From contig JBAMDO010000037.1 of NCBI GenBank assembly GCA_037074765.1, positions 1-64,000 of the forward strand: DNA of 64,000 bases, written 5' to 3'. This document shows positions 11,874 through 24,163 of this stretch, piece after piece. A program made the position numbers and the translations under genes. The DNA is from Mansonella perstans. Taxonomy: Eukaryota > Nematoda > Chromadorea > Rhabditida > Onchocercidae. Position 1 is the first letter of the stretch; each line of letters starts with the position of its first letter. Below the pieces are notes generated by a model, which did not search any database, was not told where the DNA came from, and saw only the letters and a list, made by a program, of their open reading frames with translations.

Positions 11874-14048
11874 ATTTTGTTTGTATTGAAATCTAAAATG
11901 CTAACTTTCAGAAATGCAAAAATTATGCAATGCACAGTGTTTCATTAATTTGCTAATTTGTAAGCTGGTCAGCAATTTCGACTAAATCCGAACAAATTTT
12001 ATTTATGGTTTCGTCAGGGGATGGAGATAGAATTCATATTCTGATTTTGTTGTTTTGTTAACAACTTTTTAATAAAAAGTAATTAACTTTTTAAATGCGT
12101 CTGAAATTTTGAAATAACTGAAATTAATTTGTTTCCTATTCGCTAATTCATTGATTTTCTATTTCTCTAACTAACGACAAGCTGCCATTTTTCTAATAAA
12201 TAATTCTAGTCCAGAAAGTCTGCAGAAATCATTTTTGAGACTTATAAATTAATGAGCTGGAATTAATTTCACAATGAATGTGAAGAAACAATGGATTATT
12301 AAAACAAAAAATAAAGTAGAAATATAGCACATGCAATTCTCATTGCTATTTACAACATTCCTCAAACCTCTGATACACCGAGCATTTGCTTAATTAATGT
12401 GAATGACTAATGTGGAAACTGTGAATGACTTCGAGAAATTAAAATTGCAGTTTTATTCTTCAAAAGGGGAACCAACTTTTTGTGCCTCAGTACGGAACCA
12501 ATGAATATAGCGTGTGTTATTTTGTAGAGATTTTTACCTATTGGTTGTATGGAACTACATGTCACGCTGTTAAACAGTCATTTTGATGACGCCAGGAATA
12601 GGAATCCTTGATTCAGAAGAATCAAATAATTTCCCTTATGAAATGAAAAGACACATGAATACTTATTTCATTTTACAACAATACAGAAGAAAAGAAAAAA
12701 GTTGAAAATTATCTTTCTTGTTCATATATTTTGCCCAAAATTGAATTGATGTGAACAGTTACTTTTTCAGTGTTCAAATAAACTAAAGTACAACAACATT
12801 GGTTTCCAATTTTCAACAGTGCAGAAGCAATAAAAGTTAGAAATCATTTTCTCCTTTTTTCTGCGGCTTCTTTTTCAGCATTTCCAAGTTGAGTGGTAAA
12901 ACAGTGAAATAGGAAAGATTTGATGTATGGGACAATTATGAAACTAGATTTTAGCTATCCAATTATTTTTTTTACAGAGATAAAAAATTATCAGCATTCC
13001 TTTTTCATAATTTAAAGAAATATAACTAGTTCCTTTAAATAATTAATTTTGCGGTGTCGAAAGCCAAATTAGTCATTTTTCTGAAATCACTGCAATTCGA
13101 ATTTAAAAATAAATATGCTTAGGCTTTGGGTGGGACAATTTCTTTGGGTGGGACACTTTCAAAACTCATCAAAATCTTTTCTACTTATCCTCCCTAATCC
13201 ATTGTTTTACCACTCAACTTGGAAATACTGAAAATAGAAGCTGCGGAAAAAAAGGAGAAAATGATTTCCAACTTTTTTTTCATCTGCATTGCTGAAAATT
13301 GGAAACCAATATTCTTGTGCTTTATTTTATTTGAACATTAAAAAAATAATCTTTAGCATCAATTCAACTTTGGGCAAAATATCTGAACAAGAAAAATAAT
13401 TTCCAAATTTTTTCCTTCTCTTCCGCATTATTGTAAAATGGAAATAAGTTTTCGTGTGTCTTTTTATTTCGCACGTAGAATTACTTGATTCTTCTGAACC
13501 AGGTATTTCCTGACATCTAGTTCTAATAGGTAAAAATCCTTACAACATAAAACAGGCTATATTCGTTGGCTCCATATTGCGGCGCAGGAAAATTGGTTTC
13601 CTTTTGACCAATAAAACTGCAATTTTGATTTCTCGAAGTCATTCACAGTTTCCATTAATTAAGCAAATGCTCGGTGTTTCAGTGATTTGGGGAATGTTGT
13701 AAATATCAATAGGAGTTGCACTGCTAAATTTTGACTGAAGCGCTCTTAAGAATGAATACTTATTAACTGGTTAATTAGACGAAAATTTTCCTTAATCGAA
13801 TGAGCGGAAATATTTCGTATGGCTGAAGACTTCTGAGTTAATTTTATTTAGCATGCGGAGAATTACCTGATTTCAAAAAAAAAAGGGATAAATACTAACG
13901 AAGGTTACTTGAAAAAACGAAGCTAAATACTTCACTAATTTGTGTTAATTCTTAATTTCCTTAATTTCCTTGTTTCGTAGTATTTGCATTTCTGAAAGGT
14001 AGCATTTTAGATTTCAATACAAACAAATTGAAATAAGCAAATTCAAAA
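11874..14048. other. Divergent interval between P5 and P6
   Basis: The two gene copies point away from each other, so this interval holds both upstream regions, with upstream-repeat copies at about 12,360 (-) and 13,530 (+). A 21-bp tandem duplication (TTTGGGTGGGAC core) lies at about 13,123-13,158 and is single in the equivalent place near 4,115. Confidence 0.65.
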
Positions 14049-14690
14049 ATGGTAAAGTTGACATTGTATCTTGCATTAATCATTTTTTGTACTGGGCGGC
14101 GACAAGATCAGCAAGCATTTATAAACGTCGGTAAGGTTTAAAAATTCAGAGAAGTTCATTCAAAAAACCTAGAAATCAGAAACTTCAATTATGTGAAATC
14201 ATAATCTATCATCATTGGTTAATTAAAGAAGATATTCTCTGAAATATCGTAAAGCAAATATTTCCAATTCTATTGATTACATCCAAAAAAATATGTACAA
14301 ACTCTGATATGAATTTCAGCAAGAGGTACTATAACAAACTGTACATTCACCAAATTACTGGACAATGACCAGATCATAACGCGTGTAGGAAAATGTATGT
14401 CTAGACCATTGAGATTGAACATTGTTACCATTCAATGTTGAATAATTGATTATTTCAAAATTCCAATTTATTAACTTTTTCTTCCAAGCTAAACTTACAA
14501 ATTTATTCGTCAACTTTCAGTGACGTACTAAATAGATTATATAATTATTTCTTTTTGATATTTCAATCTAATTACAACTATGATTGCAGCAGTACTGACC
14601 CATTGTGGTACGGTGGAAAATGGAACACTGCCTGTTCTGGAAAAGAATCCGATGCTGTTCGTGAAAAACACTATTGACTTCATGAAGTAA
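14049..14690 (+). CDS. P6: putative small secreted peptide, family copy, intact (85 aa)
   Basis: Exons 14,049-14,130, 14,320-14,394 and 14,590-14,690 (82+75+101 nt). It begins MVKLTLYLALIIFCTGRRQ. Exon 2 begins with A-R-G in place of V-G-G and keeps TNCTFTKLLDNDQIIT with RVGK. Exon 3 has LTHCGTVENG, LPVLEKNPMLFVKNT and ends IDFMK. AATAAA is at 14,730-14,735. This copy sits in the block at 12,987-15,866 that directly repeats the P3 block. Confidence 0.65.
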
Positions 14691-16005
14691 ACTTCAAAGT
14701 GAAATTAGAACAGATGTGAATATATGAGCAATAAAGATTGATGATCTTTTCTGACAGAATGAGAACATCACAGACTAATAAGTTAAGTTGTTGAGAAAGT
14801 TTCAGGAATTGTGCTTCTCGTTGAACTCCATGCTTTGTTGTTGGTCAGCAGAGATAACACTGCCAATTACCACATGTAAGATCAACCATTCGGTTGGTTT
14901 GCAGGTCTTGCAGAAACAATTTTAAAAAAATCCGAAAGAGCTAATCGCAAAAAAAAGTGAAAAGTGAAAAAAAAATCCAATATCTCGTTGATCAACTCCG
15001 TGAGCATTCTTTAGTTTCCATTTTGAGCATTCTTTAGTTTCTATTTTACATTATTTCCATAATTTACATATTGGTTTTCAATAGAATTGAAGTAGGGTAC
15101 AGTATCAGAGCATTGTTTGTTACAATAATTTTTCATGAGAATACAGGTAGTTATAGTACTGGAAAATTTTAAATAAAAAACTGCATTAAATACGAATTTG
15201 TTTTTTATAATCCACATACTGTAGTTAAGCTGGATTAACAATCGATGAAAGACTATTACAAAATAGCACTGCAAAAAATTTGATTATCAATTTAGGAGAG
15301 GCATTGCATAATCAATCGAAATAAATTCACGGCAGAGAGATGTTAAGATAAGTTTGAAGACCGGCGGAGATTACCTGGATTTGAAGCGCATTTTATATAT
15401 GATAATCAATATCAAAAATAAACGGATGTCATGTGTATAAGATGTTGGAAATAATATACGCTCGATAATCTGAGCAGAATTATATTCCCGACCAAAACAG
15501 TCCATTTCGTTTCCACACGGTGGAGAAGTTCAATCTGATACATCTAACTGAGCAAAAGGATGCAAACTACTAAAAAAACGTTTCTCTAATCACATTTCTT
15601 CTGGACTATATTAATATTCCCATTAACGTTTAGTTATCGAATTTTGATATTGAGAGTAAATTTGATTTAAGTTTTTCAGTTCTGATTAGTTTTAACGAAC
15701 AGCAGCAAATCACAGCACAAAAAACAAACGAAATCGAATGCTTCTTTACTAAAGTTGACATAATGGAAAAGGAAAAAAATACGCAATTAAATAAAAGAAT
15801 AAATATTGATTGGAGAATTAGAAGAAAAATTCCTCTCGAAAATTCGAGAGTGCTTTGAAAATCAATTGCGTCAGTCATCATGTCAATTCCTAAAACTTTC
15901 TCAACAACTTGTCTTATTAGTCCCGTGATGTTCTCATTCTGTCAGAAAAGATCATCAGTCTTTATTGCTTATACATTTACATCTGTTCTAATTTAGCTTT
16001 GAAGT
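14691..16005. other. Convergent interval between P6 and P7
   Basis: Same layout as the P3-P4 interval: poly(A) signal 14,730-14,735, spacer 15,195-15,650 and the P7 signal at 15,961-15,966. A 23-bp local duplication (GAGCATTCTTTAGTTTC) is at 15,002-15,043. The joint to the P7 flank at about 15,870 is a deletion relative to the P4 side. Confidence 0.65.
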
Positions 16006-16614
16006 TTACTTCATGAAATCAAGAGTGTTTTTCACGAACAGCATCGGATTCTTTTCCAGAACAGGCAGTGTTCCATCTTCCACCATACCACAATGGGTCA
16101 GTACTGCTGCAATCATAGTTGTAATTAGATTGTATCATCAAAAAGAAATAATTATTGAAAGAAGTTGACGAATAAATTTGCAAGTTCAGCTTGGAAGAAA
16201 AAATCAATAAATCAGAATTTTGAAATAATCAATTATTCAACATTAAATGGCAACAGTGTTCAATCTTAATGGTCTAAACGTACATTTTCCTGCATGCGTT
16301 ATGATTTGGTCATTGTCCAATGATTTGATGAATGTATAGTTTGTTATAGTGTCTCCTTCTGAAATTCATATCAGAGTTTGTACATTTTTTTTTGGATGTA
16401 ATCAATAGAACTGGCAATATTTGTTTTACGATATTTCAGAGAATATCTTCTTTAATTAACCAATGATGATAGATTATGATTTCGCATAATTGAAGGTTCT
16501 GATTTCTAGCTTTTCTGAATGAACTTCCTTGAATTTTTAAAGCTTACGGACGTTTATTGTTTGTCGCCGAATACAAAAAATGAGTAAAACAAGATACAAC
16601 GTCAACCTTGCCAT
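16006..16614 (-). CDS. P7: putative small secreted peptide, family copy, intact, shortest linker (80 aa)
   Basis: Minus-strand exons 16,548-16,614, 16,284-16,358 and 16,006-16,106 (67+75+101 nt). The start is MARLTLYLVLLIFCIRRQ, leaving only a few residues between the signal peptide and exon 2. Exon 2 is of the Tyr type (TNYTFIKSLDND, HAGK). Exon 3 is complete with LTHCGMVEDG and ends LDFMK. Intron 2 is 177 nt, 15-20 nt shorter than in most copies, as in P10. TTTATT at 15,961-15,966 is the 3' end signal. Only one Cys is left outside the signal peptide, so any disulfide would have to be intermolecular. Confidence 0.6.
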
Positions 16615-18145
16615 ATTTTGTTTGCATTGAAATCTAAAATGCTAACTTTCAGAAATGCAAAAATTATGAAATGCACAATGTTTCATTAATTTGTTAATTT
16701 GTATGCTGTCAGCAATTTCGACATATTCCGAACAATTTTTATATTATGGTTTCGTCAGGGGATGGAGATAGAATTCATGTCCTGATTTTGTTGTTTTGTT
16801 AACGACATTTTAATAAAAAGTAATTAATTTTTTAAATGCGAAATTTTGAAATAACTGAAATTAAATTTGTTTCCCAATCGCGAATTCATTGATTATCTAT
16901 TTCTCTAGCTAACGGCAAGCTGCCATTTTTCTAATAAACAATTCTAGTCCAGAAAGTCTGCAGAAATCATTTTTGAGACTTATAAATTAATGAGCTGGAA
17001 TCAATTTCACAATGAATATGAAGAAACAATGCATTATTAAAACAAAAAATAAAGTAGAAATGCGACTCCTATTGCTATTTACAACATTCCCCAAACCTCT
17101 GAAACATCGAGCATTTGCTTAACTAATGGAAACTGTGAATGACTTCGAGAAATTAAAATTGTAGTTTTATTCATCAAAAGGGAACCAATTTTTTTGTGCA
17201 GCAGTACGGAACCAATGAATATAGCCTGTTTTATGTTGTAAAGATTTTTACCTATTGGTTATGTGGAACTGTCAAGCTGTTAAACAGTCATTTTGATGAT
17301 GCCAGCAATAGGAATACTAGGTTCAAAAGAATCAAGTAATTCTCCTTATAAAATAAAACGACACATGAAAACTTATTCACTTTACAACAATACAGAAGAA
17401 AAGAAAAAGTTGGAAAATATTTTTCTTGTTCATATATTTTGCCCAAAATTGAATTGATGTGAACGGTTACTTTTTCAGTGTTCAAATAAACTAAAGTACA
17501 ACAACATTGGTTTCCAATTTTCAACAACGCAGAAGCAAAAAAAGTTGGAAATCATTTTCTGCTTTTGTTTTGCAACTTCTTTTTTCAGCATTTCCAAGTT
17601 GAGTGGTAAAACAGTGGATTAGGGAGGATTTGATGTATGAGACGATTATGAAACTAGATTTTAGCTATCCAATTATTTTATTTTACAGAGATAAAAAATT
17701 ATCAGCATTCCTTTTTCATAATTTAAAGAAATACAACTAGTTCCTTTAAATAATTATTCTTGCGGTGCTGGAAGCCAAATTAGTCATTTCTTTGAAGTCA
17801 CTACAGTTCGAATTTAAATTACAGAATACACAAAATGAAGAGTTGCTCAACGAGATATTGGAATTTTCACTTTTCACTTTTCCTTTGCGATTAGCTCTTT
17901 CGGATTTTTTTAAAATTGTTTCTCCAAGACCTGGAAACTAACCCAATAGTTGATCTTACGTGTGGTAATTGGTAGTGCTATCTCTACTGACCAATAACAA
18001 AGCGTGGAGTTCCACGTGAAGATCAATTCCTAAAACTTTCTCAACAACTTGTCTTATTAGTCCCGTGATGTTCTCATTCTGTCAGAAAAGATCATCAATC
18101 TTTATTGCTCATATATTCACATCTGTTCTAATTTCACTTTGAAGT
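16615..18145. other. Interval between P7 and P8
   Basis: 5' flank of P7 with one upstream-repeat copy (about 17,090), then the 3' flank of P8. The 79-codon minus frame at 17,288-17,527 recurs at 28,693 and 35,813 because the DNA is duplicated; it is not conserved in the older repeat copies and is left out. Confidence 0.6.
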
Positions 18146-18785
18146 TTACTTCATGAAGTCAATAGTGTTTTTCACGAACAGCATCGGATTCCTTTCCAGA
18201 ACAGGCAGTGTTCCATTTTCCACCGTACCACAATGGGTCAGTACTGCTGCAATCATAGTTGTAATTAGATTGAAATATCAAAAAGAAATAATTATATAAT
18301 CTATTTAGTACGTCACTGAAAGTTGACGAATAAATTTGTAAGTTTAGCTTGGAAGAAAAAGTTAATAAATTGGAATTTTGAAATAATCAATTATTCAACA
18401 TTAAATGGTAACAATGTTCAATCTCAATAGTCTAAACATACGTTTTTCTGCATGCGTTATGATTTGGTCGTTGTCCAATAATTTGGTGAATGTATAATTT
18501 GTTATAGTCTCTGAACCTGAAATTGATATCAGAGTCTGTGATATTTTTTTTGGATGTAATCAATAGAATTGGAAATATTTGCTTTACGCTATTTCAGAGA
18601 GTAATTTTTTTAATTGACTAATGATGATAGATTATGATTTCATAATTGAAGGTTCTGATTTCTAGCTTTTCTGAATGAACTTCTCTGATATTTTAAATCT
18701 TACGGACGCTTATAAATGCTTGCTGTTCTTGTCGCCGCCCAGTACAAAAAATGATTAATGCAAGATACAATGTCAACTTTGCCAT
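18146..18785 (-). CDS. P8: putative small secreted peptide, family copy, intact (85 aa)
   Basis: Minus-strand exons 18,704-18,785, 18,442-18,516 and 18,146-18,246 (82+75+101 nt). The start is MAKLTLYLALIIFCTGRRQ. Exon 2 is the third subtype: Tyr at the variable Cys position and HAEK at its end. The junction codon becomes Pro, giving PVLTHCG. Exon 3 has LERNP in place of LEKNP. TTTATT is at 18,101-18,106. It belongs to the 17,280-19,940 block that is repeated at 28,685-31,345, where the matching copy (P12) is frameshifted. Confidence 0.6.
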
Positions 18786-20984
18786 ATTTGAATTGGTTTA
18801 TTTCAATTTGTTTGTATTGATATCTAAAATGCTAACTTTCAAAAATGCAAATATTACGAAATGCACAATGTTTCATTAATTTGTTAATTTGTAAGCTGGT
18901 CAGCAATTTCGACTTATCATTCTTGAGATTTATAAATTAATGAGCTGGAATCAATTTCATAATGAATATGAAGAAACAATGGATTATTAAAACAAAAAAT
19001 AAAGTAGAAATATAGCACATGCAACTCCTATTGGTATTTGCAACATTCCCGAAATCTCTGAAACGTCGAGCATTTGCTTAACTAACGGAAACTGTGAATG
19101 ACTTCGAGAAATTAAAATTGTAGTTTTATTCGTCAAAAGGGAATCAATTTTTTCGTGCCGCAATACGGAACCAATGAATATAGCATGTTTTGTTTTGTAG
19201 AGATTTTTACCTATTGGTTGTATGGAACTACATGTCACGCTGTTAAACAGTCATTTTGATGACGCCAGGAATAGGAATCCTTGATTCGGCAGAATCAAGT
19301 AATTTCCCTTATGAAATGAAAAGACACATGAATACTTATTTCATTTTACAACAATACAGAAGAAAAGAAAAAAATGAAATTATTTTCTTGTTCATATATT
19401 TTGCCCAAAATTGAATTGATGTGAACAGTTACTTTTTCAGTGTTCAAATAAACTAAAGTACAACAACATTGGTTTCCAATTTCCAACAATGCAGAAGCAA
19501 TAAAAGTTGGAAATCATTTTCTCCTTTTTTCTGCGGCTTCTTTTTCAGCATTTCCAAGTTGAGTGGTAAAACAGTGAAATAGGAAAATTTGATGTATGGG
19601 ACAATTATGAAACTAGATTTTAGCTATCCAATTATTTTATTTTACAGAGATAAAAAATTATCAGCATTCCTTTTTCATAATTTAAAGAAATATAACTAGT
19701 TCCTTTAAATAATTAATTTTGCGGTGTCGAAAGCCAAATTACTCATTTTTCTGAAATCACTGCAATTCGAATTTAAAAATAAATATGCTTAGGCTTTGGC
19801 TTAGGATTAACATTAATCAATTCAGAGACAATTAAATGCAAATGATAACTGACAGAGGAATAGTTTTTGACAGGAATATTTCCTGTAAAATTAGTGGACA
19901 ATTTCATAATTATCCCACTCATCAAATTCTTTTCTACTTATCCTCCCTAATCCATTGTTTTATCACTCAACTTGGAAATACTGAAAAAAGAAGCTGCAGA
20001 AAAAAAGCAGAAAATGATTTCCAAATTTTGGGCAAAATACCGAACAAGAAAAATAATTTCCAACTTTTTTTCTTCTCTTCCGCATTATTGTAAAATGGAA
20101 ATAAGTTTTCGTGTGTCTTTTTTTTTCGCACGTAGAAATACTTGATTCTTCTGAACCAGGTATTTCCTGACATGTAGTTCTAATAAGTAAAAATCTTTAC
20201 AACATAAAACAGACTATATTCATTGGCTGCGTATTGCGGCACAAGAAAATTGGTTTCCTTTTGACGAATAAAACTGCAATTTTGATTTCACGAAGTCATT
20301 CACAGTTTCTACCAGTTAAGCAAATGCTCGGTGTTTCAGAGGTTTGGGGAATGTTGTAAATACCAATAAGAAAAACGAAGCTAAATACTTCATTAATTTT
20401 TCCTAATTTCCTTGTTAAAATTCGCGGTAAGGATTTGAATCCTCAGAAACACCAAAGGTTAGTTTTGATAATAGAAGCGAATATATTTATTGAATTCATT
20501 AAGTTTCTCTGTTGGGTTTTCTCTTTCTTTGCAAAGATAATGTTCCCCCTTTTTTATTTTAATAATCCATTGTTTCTTCACATTCATTGTGAAATTGAGT
20601 CCAGCTCATTAATTTATAAGTCTCAAAAATGATTTTTGCAGACTTTCTGGACTGGAATTGTTTATTAGAAAAATGGCAGCTTGCCGTTAGCTAGAGAAAT
20701 AGATAATCAATGAATTCGCGATTGGGAAACAAATTTAATTTCAGTTATTTCAAAATTTCGCATTTAAAAAATTAATTACTTTTTATTAAAAAGTTGTTAA
20801 CAAAACAACAAAATCAGAATATGAATTCTATCTCCATCCCCTGACGAAACCATAAATAAAATTTGTTCGGATTTAGTCGAAATTGCTGACCAGCTTACAA
20901 ATTAGCAAATTAATGAAACATTGTGCATTTCATAATTTTTGCATTTCTGAAAGTTAGCATTTTAGATTTCAATACAAACAAAAT
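18786..20984. other. Divergent interval between P8 and P9
   Basis: Upstream repeats at about 19,040 (-) and 20,180 (+), TTAGGC-like sequence near 19,788 and the beginning of the right inverted-repeat arm at 20,545. No gene beyond the flanking copies. Confidence 0.65.
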
Positions 20985-23396
20985 ATGGCAAGGCTAGCGT
21001 TGTTTCTTGCTTTACTCATTTTTTGTGGTGGGCGACAAACAATAAACGTCCGTAAGTTTTAAAAATTCAGAGTTCTTTCAAAAAGCTAGAAATCAGAATA
21101 TTGAATTATGCAAACATAATCCATCATCTTGATAAATTGAAGAAGATATTCTCTGAAATATCATAAAGCAAATATTTCCAATTCTATTGATTACATCCAA
21201 AAAAAATGTGTACAAACTCTGCTATGAATTTCAGGAGGGGACACTATAACAAACTATACATTCAGCAAATCATTGGACAATGACCAAATCATAACGCATG
21301 CAGGAAAATGTACGTTTAGACCATTAAGATTGAACACTGTTGCCATTTATTGTTGAATAATTGATAATTTCAAAATTCTAATTTATTAAATTTATCTTCC
21401 AAGCTGAACTTGCAAATTTATTCGTCAACTTTTTTCAACTACATATTAAATAGATTATGTAATTATTTCTTTTTGAATCTAATTACAACTATGATTGCAG
21501 CAATACTGATCCACTGTGGTACGGTGGAAGATGGAAGACTGCCTGTTCTGGAAAAGAATCCGATGCTGTTCGTGAAAAACACTATTGAATTCATGAAGTG
21601 AACTTCGAAATGATATTATGATAGATTAAAAAAAAATCCAATATCTCGTTGATCAACTCCCCATTTTATGCATTCTCCAGTTGGTTTTGCGGGAGTTGTT
21701 TATATTATTTCCATAATTTACGTGTTAGCTTTTAATAGATTGGAGGTAAGTATTGGAAGATTTTAAATAAGAACTCCGTTGAATACAGTTTGTTTTCTAA
21801 AATCCACATAGTGTAGTTGAGCTTGATTAACAATCGATGAAAGCTTATTACAAAATAGCACTGCAAAAAATTTGATTATCAATTTAGGAGAGGCATTGCA
21901 TAATCAATCGAAATAAATTCACGGCAGAGAGATGTTAAGATAACGATGAAAACGGGGGAGATTACCTGGGTTTGAAGCGCATTTTATATATGATAATCAA
22001 TATCAAAAATAAATGGATATCATGTGTATAAGATGTTGGAAATAATATACAACCAATTACATTATTTGAAGACTTTTCTTCGAATTACTCGACAATCTGA
22101 GCAGAAATTATATTCCCAACCAAAACAGTCCATTTCGTTTCCACACGGTGGAGAAATTCATTCTGATTCATCTAACTCAGCAAAAGTTAGATGAATGAAA
22201 CTACTAGAAAAACGTATCTCTAATCCTTTATCTCCTGGCCCATACTAATATTCCCATCAACGTTCGGCTATCGAATTTTGATATCTAATTTTAATTAGTC
22301 TTAAAAAATACTTTAATACGGCACACTTCATTTCCTTTTGCTGCAGCAAATCGCAACACAAAAGATAAGCAAAAGGATCGAATTTTACAAACTACAGTAC
22401 TCGCTGATGCTGTCGTTTTGAGCAATTTCTATTTTCAGGCAATTTGTGCTAACTTATGGCAGAGATATGATTTAGTACAAATTGTCCAGAAAATATACCT
22501 GTCAAAAACTATTCCTGTATCAGCTGTCATTTGCATCTAATTGTTTATGAACTGATTAATATTAATCATAAGCCAAAGCCGAAGCACATTTATTTATTAA
22601 TTTTATTATATAAATTTTATTATATATTATCTTTTTCATTTATTTTTAATTCACAATATCACTTATAATTAAATGTACAGCATTCTTTAATTACGTTCCT
22701 ATACTGATCAATGATCGATCAATAGTTTATGATATTTGAAAGAGCAGTAAGTTTATGGCATAATGCATTTATAATAACCGACTCTTCATTCAAAAAATCA
22801 ATTTTTTCACCTGCAAAGGCTAAACAGATAACAAGCTAATAATAGAAAGCTAAAACTAAAAGTTATCCTCAGACAAGAAATGCATTAAAAGATGTATGTC
22901 AGCAGGACTTTTTGTCCAGGATATAATTCAGTACTAATTGTATACGATATATTCCTGTCGAAAACTGTTCCTCTGCCAGTTGTCATTTGCATTTAATTGT
23001 TTCTGAACTGGTTAATGTTAATCCTAAGCCTAAGCCTAAACCTAAGCACATTCTTTTTAAATTCGAATTGCAATGATTTCAGAGAAATGACTAATTTGGC
23101 TTCCGGCAGTCAAAAATAATTATTTAAAGGAACTAGTTCTATTTCTTTAAATTATGAAAAAAGTTTGCTAATAATTTTTTTTCTCTGCAAAATAAAATAA
23201 TTGGATAGATAAAATCTAATTTTATCATTGCCCCATACATCAAATTCTTTTCTTATCCTCCTTAATCCATTTTTATCACTCAACTTGGAAATACTGGAAA
23301 AAGAAGCTGCAGAAAAAAGGAGAAAATGATTTCCAAATTTTCGCTTCTGCATTGTTGAAAACTGGGAAAAGAAAAATTCACATCAATTCAACTTTG
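20545..23396. repeat. Right arm of the 2.85 kb inverted repeat
   Basis: Partner of 9,475-12,320. It contains P9, a spacer copy (21,770-22,290), a stretch rich in short AT-rich repeats near 22,590-22,650 and CCTAAG repeats at 23,023-23,046. Differences from the left arm are scattered single bases and small indels, one of which frameshifts P5. Confidence 0.85.
20985..21601 (+). CDS. P9: putative small secreted peptide, family copy, intact (80 aa)
   Basis: Exons 20,985-21,051, 21,235-21,309 and 21,501-21,601 (67+75+101 nt). The start is MARLALFLALLIFCGGRQ with a very short linker. Exon 2 is of the Tyr type (TNYTFSKSLDND, HAGK). Exon 3 has LIHCGTVEDG and ends IEFMK with TGA. The 3' flank goes straight into spacer sequence and lacks AATAAA, so 3' end formation would have to differ from that of P3 or P6. 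It is the intact inverted counterpart of P5. Confidence 0.55.
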
Positions 23397-23596
23397 GTTA
23401 ATTAAAATCAGAAAATGAATTCTATCTCCATTCTCTGACGAAACCATAACATAAAATTCGTTGTTAAAAAGTCGAAATTGCTGACAGTTTACAAATTAAC
23501 AAATAATGAAACATTGTGCATTTCGTAATATTTGCATTTCTGAAACTTGTCATTTTAGATATCAATACAAGCAAATTTAAATAAACAAATTCAAAT
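21602..23596. other. Interval between P9 and P10
   Basis: Mostly the right inverted-repeat arm: spacer copy 21,770-22,290, AT-rich low-complexity DNA near 22,600 and CCTAAG repeats. After 23,396 the sequence switches to the immediate 5' flank of P10, so P10 lacks the usual upstream repeat within 1 kb. Confidence 0.65.
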
Positions 23597-24163
23597 ATGG
23601 CAAAGTTGATATTCTATCTTGTTTTACTCATCTTTTGTAATTCCATGCGGCGACCACAAAGTCAGCAAGCAATTATAAACGTCGGTAAGCTTTAAAAATT
23701 CAGAGAAGTTCATTCAAAAAAGTTCATCCTGAAATATCGTAAAACAAATATCTCCGATTCTATTGATAACATCCAAAAAAAATATGTACAAACTCTGATT
23801 TGAATTTCAGTAGGAGATACTATAACAAACTGTACATTCACCAAATTATTCGGCAATGTCCAAATCATAACGCATGCAGGAAAATGTACGTTTAGACCAT
23901 TAAGATTGAACACTGTTGCCATTTAATGTTGAATAATTGATTATTTCAAAATTCTGATTTATTGATTTTTTCTTCCAAGCTGAACTTGCAAATTTATTCG
24001 TCAACTTCTTTCAATAATTATTTCTTTTTGATGATACAATCTAATTACAACTATGATTGCAGCAATACTGACCCATTGTGGTACGGTGGAAGATGGAAGA
24101 CTGCCTGTTCTGGAAAAGAATCCGATGCTGTTCGTGAAAAACACTCTTGATTTCATGAAATAA
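23597..24163 (+). CDS. P10: putative small secreted peptide, family copy, intact (87 aa)
   Basis: Exons 23,597-23,684, 23,811-23,885 and 24,063-24,163 (88+75+101 nt). The start is MAKLIFYLVLLIFCNSMRRP. Exon 2 has TNCTFTKLFGNVQIITHAGK, two substitutions in the otherwise fixed LLDND core. Exon 3 has LTHCGTVEDG and ends LDFMK. Both introns are shortened (126 and 177 nt). The in-frame Cys codon that would follow exon 2 on read-through is preceded here by TAA, more evidence that exon 2 is spliced. AATAAA at 24,202-24,207. Confidence 0.63.

Larger units (their letters stand above)
9475..12320. repeat. Left arm of a 2.85 kb inverted repeat (partner 20,545-23,396)
   Basis: Reading rightward here matches the reverse complement of 20,545-23,396 over its whole length, including P5 versus P9, the ~500 bp spacer and the telomere-like TTAGGC run. 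Matching stops at 9,475 / 23,396, where the partner changes to unrelated array sequence, and at about 12,320 / 20,545. The two arms are about 8.2 kb apart. Confidence 0.85.

Noticed and set aside
18987..19238. About 80-codon frame in the upstream repeat (also 30,391-30,642 and 33,989-34,189)
   Set aside because: Starts at GTG rather than ATG, is conserved only in recently duplicated copies, and other copies carry stops or indels (for example TAG near 24,713).
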